NCBI GenBank assembly: GCA_027307165.1
Contig: DAHUXM010000016.1
Span: forward strand, 246,874 to 310,873
Length of the DNA stretch: 64,000 bases
DNA from: Gemmatimonadota bacterium
GTDB taxonomy: Bacteria; Gemmatimonadota; Gemmatimonadetes; Gemmatimonadales; Gemmatimonadaceae
Direction of reading: 5' to 3'
Shown here: positions 1 to 7,653 of the stretch, piece by piece
How the letters are laid out: every line of letters begins with the position of its first letter
Numbering within the stretch: position 1 is the stretch's first letter
Notes under the pieces: generated by a model
The model's input: only the letters and a program-made list of their open reading frames with translations
The model's database searches: none
What the model was told of the DNA's origin: nothing
Translations under genes and position numbers: made by a program

Positions 1-285
1 CGAAAGCATCCTGCACGCGTCGTCTTCTGTACGCGGCTTACCCATCACCCTTCCATCCAGAACCACAATCGTATCCGCGGCTATGACCAACGCGCCGGGA
101 TGCCGCGCCGCGATCTTGGACGCCTTCTGCCGCGCAAGACGCTCGACGTGCGCCGCGGGCCGTTCGCCGCCGTGCATCGATTCGTCGATGTCGGCGGGAT
201 CGACCGTGTGCTGAATGCCAATCAGGTCCAACAGCTCGCGCCGGCGCGGTGACGCAGACGCGAGAACGAAGCGGGGCTCATTCAT
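1..285 (-). CDS. maf: Maf-like nucleotide pyrophosphatase (partial, C-terminus outside window)
   Basis: The first 95 codons are present and the gene runs off the left edge. The N-terminus reads FVLASASPRRRELL, the Maf signature with the substrate-binding SxSPRR loop, followed by an AADTIVVLDG motif holding the metal-binding aspartate and by MGKPRTEDDA. Maf proteins hydrolyse non-canonical or modified nucleoside triphosphates in the cytoplasm and have been linked to septum inhibition. The ATG lies immediately after the stop codon of the upstream amidohydrolase on the same strand, so the two are probably co-transcribed. Family assignment is secure. Subfamily (dTTP/UTP or m7GTP type) cannot be decided from this half. 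Confidence 0.93.
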   Translation of the reverse strand, partial: MNEPRFVLASASPRRRELLDLIGIQHTVDPADIDESMHGGERPAAHVERLARQKASKIAARHPGALVIAADTIVVLDGRVMGKPRTEDDACRMLS

Positions 286-1740
286 CTAGAAAAGCCCCAC
301 TTGTCCTTTGACCGACGCGATCAATTTGGCCGGGTCGTATCCGACGCCCTGTCTGAAGACCAATTCGACCTTTCTGATGTCAGAGACGTTCGTGGCCGGG
401 TCGCCGTTAATGACGACCAGATCCGCCTGCTTGCCCGTGACAATCGAACCGATCTCGCTCGCTCGCCCCAGATACGTCGCGCCGTTCAGTGTGCAGATCT
501 TTATCGCTTCGAGAGGCGTGAACCCGCTTCCCACGAGCAACTCGACCTCCCGCTGGTCCGAGTAGCCGGGAATGACCCCGCCCGCTCCGGTCGGATCGGT
601 GCCCGCTATCAACAGGCCGCCCGCGCGCGCGAACTGAAGCTCCATCGCACGGTCCTTCGCGAACAGCGTCGAATAGATGGAATGCTCGTTCCCCTGCACC
701 GTCGCGTAGAACTTCTCGAATCGCTGCTTGAGTATTGGGTCCAATACATCCAGACCGGGCGGCATCGGCTGGCCGGGAGTGAACGTCTCGAATACCGTGA
801 GGGTGGACGTTATCGCAACGTGATGCGCGATCAGGTCGGCGATCAGCGATTTGAATTGTGCACCATTCGGATCGACAGCGGCCATCGACGCCATTCCGGC
901 GGCCTGTCCGGGGCAGACGTCAGGTTTCTTCGACGTATCAAAATCCGTTGATACAAAGAAGCCGTGCTCCAGATCGTCGATCCCTGCCGCAATCGCTTCA
1001 CGATAAGTCACCGAGCAGAGATGTCCGGTGATCTTGAACCCGCGCTTGTGCACCTCGTCCACCGCGGCCGCAAGCTCTGCGCGCGTGATGTTCATGTACG
1101 CCTTGAACGACGTCGCCCCCGCGTCGGCCCAGAAATCCACCATGCGACGCGCGTCGTTCGCATCCTTGAGCTCGTACATCTGGCCGATGCCGAGCCCCGG
1201 CCCCTGCAGATACGGCGCGCTCGCATCTATCCACGGGCCAGGTTTCTCTCCATTCCTTATCGCGCGCGCAATGTTGATCTCGCCATAGCCGTTCACGTTG
1301 CCACCAGTGCGCATTGACGTCACACCACCGGCGAGATACAGACGCGTGAAACTCTCCGCCACATTGCCGTACACACCCGGACCCGTCGGATAGAACAGAT
1401 GCTCGTGCATCATCACGAGACCGGGAATTACCGACTTTCCTGTAAGATCGAGTACCAGCGCGTTCGCCGGTGGCTTGATCGCCGCGCTGTTCCCCAGCTC
1501 GGCGATCTTCCCATCACGCAGAATCAGCGTCTGGTCGACACGCGGTTGGGCGCCGGTTCCGTCGATCACGCGCACGTGAGTCAGCGCAACTACCGATGTG
1601 TCGACCGTCACGTACTGCCGGACGTTGCGTGACAGTACGGGCCGCTGCGCAGCCATCACACTCGGCGCAGCAAAGAGCGGCGCCGCCAGCGCCAGCACCA
1701 GCGCGCACGTCGCCATCGGAGGATGTTTCGAAGTCTTCAT
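286..1740 (-). CDS. Secreted metal-dependent amidohydrolase (imidazolonepropionase-like)
   Basis: A 484-residue amidohydrolase-superfamily protein. The N-terminus has a positively charged start and a hydrophobic core ending AAPSVMAAQ near residue 32, a typical Sec signal, so the enzyme should act in the periplasm. The first metal motif HEH is at 112-114. Further candidate metal ligands are K213 (carboxylated lysine position, SFKAYMN), H240, H259 and D382 (AGTDPTG). The N- and C-terminal strands (VIDGTGAQP, ADLVVINGDP) form the small beta-sandwich usual in this family. Related secreted enzymes act as dipeptidases or on cyclic amides, but the substrate cannot be named here. The stop directly abuts the Maf start. 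Start choice is the first ATG, in front of the signal peptide. Confidence 0.88.
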   Translation of the reverse strand: MKTSKHPPMATCALVLALAAPLFAAPSVMAAQRPVLSRNVRQYVTVDTSVVALTHVRVIDGTGAQPRVDQTLILRDGKIAELGNSAAIKPPANALVLDLTGKSVIPGLVMMHEHLFYPTGPGVYGNVAESFTRLYLAGGVTSMRTGGNVNGYGEINIARAIRNGEKPGPWIDASAPYLQGPGLGIGQMYELKDANDARRMVDFWADAGATSFKAYMNITRAELAAAVDEVHKRGFKITGHLCSVTYREAIAAGIDDLEHGFFVSTDFDTSKKPDVCPGQAAGMASMAAVDPNGAQFKSLIADLIAHHVAITSTLTVFETFTPGQPMPPGLDVLDPILKQRFEKFYATVQGNEHSIYSTLFAKDRAMELQFARAGGLLIAGTDPTGAGGVIPGYSDQREVELLVGSGFTPLEAIKICTLNGATYLGRASEIGSIVTGKQADLVVINGDPATNVSDIRKVELVFRQGVGYDPAKLIASVKGQVGLF

Positions 1741-1831
1741 GCACGGACATTACGCTGTCACATGACCGGCGTCCACCGGCGCGCCGTTCTGGAACGGCTC
1801 TGCGGCGGGTCGAGCGCCTCCGTGTGCGCCG

Positions 1832-2287
1832 CTACCCGGCTACAACCGCAGACCGCTCCAGCAGCAACGTCACGGGACCATCGTTCACCAGCTCGACCAG
1901 CATGTCGGCACCGAACTCGCCCGCGGCTACGGGAAGGCCGCTGTTGGCCAGCGTGACGAGGAATTCCTGATACAACGGAATCGCGACCTCGGGCCGCGCC
2001 GCGTCCACGAATGATGGGCGGCGGCCCTTTCGAGCATCGCCGTACAGCGTGAACTGCGAGACGACCAGAACCGACCCGCCAACCTCCGCGACCGACCGGT
2101 TCATCTTCCCCTCGTCGTCCCCGAAGATGCGGAGGCCGAGCAGCTTCTCGGCCATCCAGTCGACCTCGCGGCTCGTGTCGTCGTGCGTGAAGCCGACGAG
2201 GAGCATTAGCCCATTGCCAATCTCTCCGATCACTCTACCGCCAACGCGCACCGAGGCGCGCGACACCCTCTGAACGACCACTCGCAT
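1832..2287 (-). CDS. dtd: D-aminoacyl-tRNA deacylase
   Basis: At 151 residues it matches the family's usual 145-150. It begins MRVVVQRVSRASV and holds the two conserved motifs of Dtd: SQFTLYGD in the middle and the NDGPVT segment near the C-terminus, which carries the Gly-cisPro dipeptide that excludes L-aminoacyl substrates. Dtd removes D-amino acids (and glycine from tRNA-Ala) from mischarged tRNAs in the cytoplasm. A 91-base gap separates it from the amidohydrolase downstream, and nothing clear is visible in that gap. Confidence 0.95.
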   Translation of the reverse strand: MRVVVQRVSRASVRVGGRVIGEIGNGLMLLVGFTHDDTSREVDWMAEKLLGLRIFGDDEGKMNRSVAEVGGSVLVVSQFTLYGDARKGRRPSFVDAARPEVAIPLYQEFLVTLANSGLPVAAGEFGADMLVELVNDGPVTLLLERSAVVAG

Positions 2288-2430
2288 TGGTCAAATCTGG
2301 CCGGTCACGGTCAACTGCGGCAATGGGGCTAGGATCCGCGACACTTCTTCTACATTACGGGAGAGACCATACCGAACGTCTGAGTATCGAACCGTGCCTC
2401 GCAGTTGTCTGCATCTCAACCCCGAATGTC

Positions 2431-2751
2431 ATGACTACCTCACCCATCGCCTGCACGCTCGCCTCGGAAGACTACGCGGACAGGTTGGCCTGGATCGGCC
2501 GACTGAATAGAGAGTCGCTGCGCACCCATCGTCTGGACGGTGTGACCTTGGAATTGGTGTACGATCGCACTGCCAGCGACCAGGTCCGCGAGCTGGTGCG
2601 GCGAGAAGAGAGGTGCTGCGCGTTTCTGCGCTTCAGCGTGGATGAGACTGGAGGCGCGATTCGTTTGCTTATCGAGGCCCCGGCCGAAGCCTGCGATTCG
2701 ACAGGCACAATGACGAGTACGCTATTCGCGCCTTTTCTGGCCGGTTCTTGA
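2431..2751 (+). CDS. Small vicinal-cysteine protein of ars/mer gene neighbourhoods
   Basis: Starting at ATG 2431 gives 106 residues beginning MTTSPIACTL. An upstream in-frame extension exists but its sequence is unlike the family. The pattern IACTL at the N-terminus, a charged helix, and REERCCAFLRFSV with adjacent cysteines C62-C63 matches a family of small uncharacterised proteins that I recall being encoded beside arsenic and mercury resistance genes. Other cysteines are C8 and C88. The stop codon overlaps the -35 box of the ACR3 promoter, so this gene precedes the arsenite exporter in the same direction but is transcribed from elsewhere. The vicinal thiols could bind a soft metal or metalloid such as As(III). 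That role is inference. Confidence 0.75.
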   Translation: MTTSPIACTLASEDYADRLAWIGRLNRESLRTHRLDGVTLELVYDRTASDQVRELVRREERCCAFLRFSVDETGGAIRLLIEAPAEACDSTGTMTSTLFAPFLAGS

Positions 2752-2777
2752 CACATCAACATTTCTTGATGTATCAT
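2748..2777 (+). promoter_or_regulatory. Sigma70-type promoter with ArsR-type operator between -35 and -10
   Basis: TTGACA at 2748-2753 and TATCAT at 2772-2777 are separated by 18 bp. The spacer holds a perfect inverted repeat, ACATCAA / TTGATGT with a 6-nt spacer (2753-2772). Its core, ATCAA-N6-TTGAT, matches the pattern I recall for ArsR operators of ars operons. A repressor bound here would block RNA polymerase directly. The expected start of transcription is near 2784, giving a leader of about 50 nt before acr3. Confidence 0.75.
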
Positions 2778-2819
2778 TCGGTGATCCACTTGCCGTCCTG
2801 TTCTTTATTTACGCGATAT

Positions 2820-2835
2820 ATCAACCAAACTTGAT
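2820..2835 (+). promoter_or_regulatory. Second ArsR-type operator overlapping the acr3 start codon
   Basis: A second perfect ATCAA-N6-TTGAT lies at 2820-2835, centred 65 bp from the first, about six helical turns, so the two sites would face the same side of the DNA. It overlaps the ATG of acr3 at 2834. No Shine-Dalgarno sequence is seen in front of that ATG. The site also overlaps a CGATATATC word (2814-2822) that recurs before padR. Confidence 0.65.
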
Positions 2836-3934
2836 GGACGCAAATACCTCAGGCTGGTCGCCGACGTCCGCCCTGGACGCGCCCGTCCTCCGGCGCCTGT
2901 CCAGGCTGGATCGCTTCCTCCCGCTCTGGATATTCGCAGCCATGGCGAGCGGTATCGCGCTCGGACGAGCGTTCCCTGGATTGGGCGCGCTGCTCGACCG
3001 GGTGCAGGTGGCCGGCGTGTCGGTGCCAATCGGCATCGGACTGCTCTGGATGATGTATCCGGTGCTCGCCAAGGTGCGCTACGAGAGCATCGGTGCGCAC
3101 GTGGCCGATCGCAAACTGCTGGGCACTTCCCTGGTGCTGAACTGGGTGATCGGCCCCGTCGTCATGTTCGCGCTGGCGTGGCTGCTGCTTCCGGATCTGC
3201 CGCATTATCGCGACGGACTCGTTCTGATCGGGCTCGCACGGTGCATCGCGATGGTCCTGATCTGGAACTCGCTTGCGTGCGGCTCTGCAGAGCTTGCCGC
3301 TGTCCTCGTCGCACTCAACTCCGTCTTCCAGATTCTCACCTACTCTTTTCTGGGATGGCTCTTTCTCACGGTCGTCCCGCACTGGTTGGGAGCTGACACG
3401 ACTGCGCTTCACGTGTCGATGTGGCAGATCGCAAGGAGCGTTCTGATCTTCCTCGGAATCCCACTCCTCGCCGGATATCTCACGCGGCGGACGATGGTGG
3501 CGAAACGCGGTGAGACATGGTACAACGAGAGCTTCATCCCGCGCATCGGTCCGACTGCATTGCTGGGATTGCTGTACACCATCGTGCTGATGTTCGCGAT
3601 GCAGGGAACGCGCATCCTTCAGCTTCCAGTGGACGTCCTGCGAATCGCGATCCCGCTGGTCGTGTACTTTTGCATAATGTTCGGGCTTGCCTTCGTGCTC
3701 TCGATGAAGCTTGGGTTCAGCTACGCCGAAACGGCGTCTCTCTCCTTCACGGCGGCTGGCAACAACTTCGAGCTTGCGATTGCCGTGGCTATCGCGACAT
3801 TCGGCATTGCCTCCGGTGAAGCGCTCGCTGCGGTGGTGGGTCCGCTGATCGAAGTGCCTGCGCTGGTCGGTCTGGTTTACGTGTCGCTCTGGGCCGGAAG
3901 GCGTTATTTCCAGACGTCGCCCGCAGCGACGTAG
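2834..3934 (+). CDS. acr3: ACR3-family arsenite efflux permease
   Basis: A 366-residue polytopic membrane protein with about ten hydrophobic segments. It carries the ACR3 hallmark GLARCIAMVLIWNSLACG with the conserved thiol C137, and the late motif FTAAGNNFELAIAVAIA with E313. The C137-E313 spacing (176) equals that of the essential Cys129/Glu305 pair reported for the Alkaliphilus ACR3. The protein exports As(III) across the inner membrane using the proton gradient. A TTG three bases upstream is in frame, but the ATG at 2834 is preferred. The gene sits behind an ArsR-type promoter and is followed 12 bp later by a phosphoesterase gene. No arsR or arsC is found within the window. Confidence 0.92.
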   Translation: MDANTSGWSPTSALDAPVLRRLSRLDRFLPLWIFAAMASGIALGRAFPGLGALLDRVQVAGVSVPIGIGLLWMMYPVLAKVRYESIGAHVADRKLLGTSLVLNWVIGPVVMFALAWLLLPDLPHYRDGLVLIGLARCIAMVLIWNSLACGSAELAAVLVALNSVFQILTYSFLGWLFLTVVPHWLGADTTALHVSMWQIARSVLIFLGIPLLAGYLTRRTMVAKRGETWYNESFIPRIGPTALLGLLYTIVLMFAMQGTRILQLPVDVLRIAIPLVVYFCIMFGLAFVLSMKLGFSYAETASLSFTAAGNNFELAIAVAIATFGIASGEALAAVVGPLIEVPALVGLVYVSLWAGRRYFQTSPAAT

Positions 3935-3946
3935 CCACGACGAATC

Positions 3947-4729
3947 ATGCGTTACGCGCTCATGTCAGACATCCATGGGAACCGGCCGGCGCTCGAAGCC
4001 GTGCTCGCCAGCATTCGCACGCGCGGCGACGTTGATGGCACGTACCATCTTGGCGACCTGGTTGGATACGCGCCCTGGCCAAACGAAGTCTGCGAGATCA
4101 TCGCCCGCGAAGGAATTCCCGGCGTCGCCGGCAATTACGACTCGACAGTCGCGAATGACTACACGCACTGCGGCTGCAGGGCCGAGGACCAGCATCAGGA
4201 AGAACTTGCACACCAGAGTTACGAGTGGACACGGGAACACGTCAACGCAACGACCAAGGCGTTTCTTCGCGCACTCCCCTTCCGCATCGACATTCGTCCA
4301 GAGGGGGGACATGTCGCTGGTCCGACGGTGACGCTGGTGCACGCAACGCCACTCAACAACCTGATCTACGTCGATGAGAGCCGGCCGGACGCGTTCCTGA
4401 CGAAGATGGCGGAGGTGGCCAAACTCAAAAGGGGCGATGTGCTTGCATTCGGGCATACACACAAGCCGTGGCGCCGCACGGTGGGAGGAGTGCATTTCAT
4501 CAATACGGGAAGCGTCGGACGGCCAAAGGATGGTGACTGGCGAGCCGCCTACGTTCTGCTCGAGGTCGCCGCGACAACGGCGCGAGCGGAGGTAGTGCGC
4601 GTCGAATACGATGTCGACGAAGCGGTGCGCGGGATCCGCGACAGCATGCTTCCTTCGGAGTTTGCAGAATTTCTGGAAACGGGCGGTAAACCGCTCGCGG
4701 CTACGACTCCCCGCCCCGACGACTCATGA
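3947..4729 (+). CDS. Calcineurin-like metallophosphoesterase (YfcE/MJ0936-like)
   Basis: The 260-residue protein shows the full metal-binding set of the family: SDIHGN (D8, H10), GDLVGY (D37), GNYD (N63), VHATP (H132) and FGHTHKP (H170, H172). A CGC motif (C75, C77) after the GNYD block is typical of this bacterial subgroup. These enzymes are two-metal phosphodiesterases or phosphomonoesterases acting in the cytoplasm, and the substrate is unknown. It lies 12 bp after acr3 and its stop overlaps the start of the ABC exporter gene (ATGA), so all three are probably one transcript. A link to arsenic handling is suggested only by position. Confidence 0.88.
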   Translation: MRYALMSDIHGNRPALEAVLASIRTRGDVDGTYHLGDLVGYAPWPNEVCEIIAREGIPGVAGNYDSTVANDYTHCGCRAEDQHQEELAHQSYEWTREHVNATTKAFLRALPFRIDIRPEGGHVAGPTVTLVHATPLNNLIYVDESRPDAFLTKMAEVAKLKRGDVLAFGHTHKPWRRTVGGVHFINTGSVGRPKDGDWRAAYVLLEVAATTARAEVVRVEYDVDEAVRGIRDSMLPSEFAEFLETGGKPLAATTPRPDDS

Positions 4730-6516
4730 AACTTCTCGCCAAGTACCTCAAGCGCTACTGGCGCCTGGTCCTGCTGGCGCTGCTTCTCGCGGCCATCAAT
4801 CAGGTTTTCTCGCTGCTCGACCCGTTGATCTTCCGCTATGTAATCGACAACTACGCAACGAAATTCCGCCAGTACACCACCATGCAGTTCGTGCGGGGGG
4901 TCTCGATTCTGCTGGCAGCGGCGGTCGGCGTGGCGTTCGTGTCACGTGTAGCCAAGGCATTCCAGGATTATTTCGTCAACGTGGTCACGCAGCGCGTCGG
5001 TGTCGATCTCTACTCCGACGGAATTCGATACTCGCTCGAGTTGCCATATTCGCTGTTCGAGGATCAGCGCAGCGGTGAGACGCTCGGGAAGATCCAGCAG
5101 GCGCGACTCGACGCGCAGCGGTTCATAACGGCAGCCGTTAACGTTCTCTTCACGACTATCGTTGGCGTCGTCTTCGTGATGGTGTACGCGTACAAGGTTC
5201 ACTGGTCCATCGCACCGGCGTTTCTGCTCACGGTTCCGCTGCTTGGCCTGCTCAGCTCGGTGCTGAGCCGTAGAATCAAGCGCGTGCAGGAAGTCATCGT
5301 CGCCGAGACGACCGCGCTCGCCGGCGCAACGACGGAATCGCTCCGGAACATCGAGCTGGTCAAGAGCCTCGGCCTGACAGAGCAGGAGGTTACGCGCCTC
5401 AATTCAACGACCGAGAAGATCCTCAAGCTCGAGCTGAAGAAGGTGCGCTATCTCCGCAGCCTCAGCTTCATTCAGGGAACGTGCGTGAATCTGTTGCGAA
5501 CGTCGATCCTGTTCCTGATGTTGTACCTCATCTTTGCACAACAGATATCGGTCGGCCAGTTCTTCGCATTGCTCATCTACTCGTTCTTCATATTCGGCCC
5601 CTTGCAGGAGCTGGGGAACGTGATCAACACCTACCGCGAGACCGAAGCGTCCATGGCGAATCTCGAAACGGTATTCGCGATACCGCCGGATCCGCGTCCG
5701 GCGCATCCAGTGGAGATCGGCCCGCTCACCAGTCTTGCATTCGATCACGTAACCTTCCAGCATCGCTCGGCGAATACGCCAGCGCTCGTCGACGTCTCGT
5801 TCCAGACGGAGCGCGGGCAGACCATTGCCTTCGTCGGTCCGTCCGGCGCGGGGAAGTCGACGCTCGTGAAGCTTCTCCTCGGCCTGTATCACCCGCTGGA
5901 AGGCCGGATACTATATAACGGCACATTGGGCACCGAGGTCGAGCTGGATGCGCTGCGAACGCGCATCGGCCTCGTAGCGCAGGACGCGCAGCTGTTTTCC
6001 GGAACGATAGCCGAGAATCTGCGATTCGTGAGACCCGATGCTACTGATGCCGATTGCATGCGTGTGCTCCACGAGGCCGCTGCGGACAGCCTGCTCGCAC
6101 GCGCAGATAGGGGCCTCGACACGATGATCGGCGAAGGTGGCGTGAAGGTGTCGGGCGGCGAGCGCCAGCGGCTCGCCATTGCGCGTGCTCTGCTGCGACG
6201 CCCATCGCTGCTCATCTTCGATGAAGCGACGTCGGCGCTCGACTCGATCACCGAAGAGGAGGTGAGCCGCACGATCCGCGACGTCGCGACGCGACGCGAG
6301 ACGATCGCCATACTCATCGCGCACCGGCTGTCCACGATCATGCACGCAGATACGATCTACGTGCTCGAGCGCGGACGCATCATCGAGTCGGGACGGCATG
6401 CGGATCTGCTGGAGCAGAAGGGATTGTACCACGCGATGTGGCGTCAGCAAGTCGGAGAGCGGCGCTGGCCTTCGGGTACGCCCGCGCCACACCTGCAGCC
6501 CGCACTGACCACCTAG
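4726..6516 (+). CDS. ABC exporter, fused permease and ATPase (MsbA-like half-transporter)
   Basis: A 596-residue protein. Residues 1-320 form a six-helix type-1 exporter membrane domain. Residues 336-575 are the ATPase, with Walker A GPSGAGKS at 371-378, Q-loop Q419, signature VSGGE at 475-479, Walker B LLIFDE at 495-500 and switch histidine H533. It should work as a homodimer in the inner membrane exporting a lipid, drug, peptide or conjugate. The start overlaps the phosphoesterase stop by four bases, which implies translational coupling. Position in an ArsR-type operon could suggest export of a metalloid conjugate, but the sequence does not show this. Confidence 0.9.
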   Translation: MKLLAKYLKRYWRLVLLALLLAAINQVFSLLDPLIFRYVIDNYATKFRQYTTMQFVRGVSILLAAAVGVAFVSRVAKAFQDYFVNVVTQRVGVDLYSDGIRYSLELPYSLFEDQRSGETLGKIQQARLDAQRFITAAVNVLFTTIVGVVFVMVYAYKVHWSIAPAFLLTVPLLGLLSSVLSRRIKRVQEVIVAETTALAGATTESLRNIELVKSLGLTEQEVTRLNSTTEKILKLELKKVRYLRSLSFIQGTCVNLLRTSILFLMLYLIFAQQISVGQFFALLIYSFFIFGPLQELGNVINTYRETEASMANLETVFAIPPDPRPAHPVEIGPLTSLAFDHVTFQHRSANTPALVDVSFQTERGQTIAFVGPSGAGKSTLVKLLLGLYHPLEGRILYNGTLGTEVELDALRTRIGLVAQDAQLFSGTIAENLRFVRPDATDADCMRVLHEAAADSLLARADRGLDTMIGEGGVKVSGGERQRLAIARALLRRPSLLIFDEATSALDSITEEEVSRTIRDVATRRETIAILIAHRLSTIMHADTIYVLERGRIIESGRHADLLEQKGLYHAMWRQQVGERRWPSGTPAPHLQPALTT

Positions 6517-6581
6517 CGGCGCGCAGCCAGGCCCTCCGCGCGGGTACGTTTTGGCGGCGTACCATGCATGTTGTTTCGCGC

Positions 6582-6609
6582 TTGACATGCCAGTGCGCGG
6601 CCCTAGCTT
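6582..6609 (+). promoter_or_regulatory. Probable sigma70 promoter for the cupredoxin-like lipoprotein
   Basis: TTGACA at 6582-6587 is followed after 16 bp by TAGCTT at 6604-6609. The start codon is at 6640 with a strong GGAGAGGAA ribosome binding site at 6628-6636. The -35 is a perfect consensus and the -10 is weak. Confidence 0.5.
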
Positions 6610-6639
6610 CTCCGCCAAGTCCACAATGGAGAGGAAATC

Positions 6640-7521
6640 ATGCGCACCCGGCTAGCCCTGGCTGGAACGTTCGTGTTAGTTATTGCTGCCTGTACACCGA
6701 AGGATAAGGCGTCGGTCGCGAAGACCGATTCGACCACCGCTGCTACAGTTGCAACAGCCGCACCCGCGACGGCGACCGCGCCCAATGTGGTCACGGTTCA
6801 GGCCAAGGATTTCTCGTACGATGGTCCGTCGGAGATTCCCGCAGGCATGACGACATTCAAGCTCGTCAACGACGGCAAGGACCTGCACCATCTCAGCATC
6901 ATCCGACTGGATAGCGGGAAGACGTTGAAGGATCTCGAGGCTGCGCTTGCGCTTCCGGCCGCCCCGCCGACGTGGGCAGTGCCGATGGGCGGTCCTAACG
7001 CCCCGGACCCGACCAAGCAGTCCAACGCGACGCTCGACCTCACTCCCGGCAACTACGCGATGGTCTGCTTCGTGGACGTCCCGGGCGGCGTACCTCATTT
7101 CGCGAAGGGAATGATCAAGGCCTTTACCGTCGGAGCCGCGCCCGCAGGCGCAGCCGCGACTGCGCCTGTCGCCGATGTGGCCATCAAGCTCGTCGACTAC
7201 GGATTCGATCTCTCAAAGCCGCTGACGGCTGGCACACACACTTTCGCCGTGACCAACGGCGCATCTCAGCCGCACGAGGTGGAGCTGGTCAAGCTCGCAC
7301 CCGGCAAGACTGTGGAGCAACTGCTCGGATGGATGCAGAAGCCGGCCGGTCCGCCACCGGCGTCCGCCATTGGCGGCGTCGCCGGCTTCATTGGAGACAC
7401 GAACTACTTCACCGCCGATATCACCCCCGGACAGTATGCGCTGATCTGTTTCCTCCCGGACGCAAAGGACGGGAAGCCGCACTTCATGCACGGCATGACC
7501 AAGACGATCACGGTCATGTGA
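6640..7521 (+). CDS. Lipoprotein with two cupredoxin-like repeats
   Basis: The 293-residue protein has a lipobox ending at C18 (VIAAC), then an Ala/Thr-rich linker and two similar domains, about 48-165 and 178-293. Each repeat has His on an early strand (H83/H84 and H212), then a Cys, His and Met near its end: C143-H153-M158 in FVDVPGGVPHFAKGM, and C270-H281-M286 in FLPDAKDGKPHFMHGM. This order is that of type-1 copper sites, with a longer Cys-His loop. The protein is likely anchored in the periplasm-facing membrane and may carry copper or electrons. The fold and metal are inferred from motif order only. Its promoter is at 6582-6609 and a strong hairpin follows the stop. Confidence 0.72.
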   Translation: MRTRLALAGTFVLVIAACTPKDKASVAKTDSTTAATVATAAPATATAPNVVTVQAKDFSYDGPSEIPAGMTTFKLVNDGKDLHHLSIIRLDSGKTLKDLEAALALPAAPPTWAVPMGGPNAPDPTKQSNATLDLTPGNYAMVCFVDVPGGVPHFAKGMIKAFTVGAAPAGAAATAPVADVAIKLVDYGFDLSKPLTAGTHTFAVTNGASQPHEVELVKLAPGKTVEQLLGWMQKPAGPPPASAIGGVAGFIGDTNYFTADITPGQYALICFLPDAKDGKPHFMHGMTKTITVM

Positions 7522-7539
7522 TATCCGGCCAGGATGCGA

Positions 7540-7563
7540 GCGGTCAGTCGTTCGACTGACCGC
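7540..7563 (+). terminator. Perfect 11-bp hairpin after the lipoprotein gene
   Basis: GCGGTCAGTCG at 7540-7550 pairs exactly with 7553-7563 across a TT centre, 18 bases after the stop at 7521. There is no T-tract. It probably ends or stabilises the lipoprotein mRNA. Confidence 0.5.
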
Positions 7564-7653
7564 CGAATCGGCACCGATACGCGCTGGCGGACACTCCGTG
7601 GGCGCGTATCTTCTTTTTTGAGTCCTGTTCACCCTCTTGCGGGAGATCTGCCG

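Noticed and set aside
2287-2430. Upstream extension of the vicinal-cysteine gene to 2287
   Set aside because: The extra 48 residues are not family-like and the start would overlap the dtd start codon. ATG 2431 gives the expected N-terminus.
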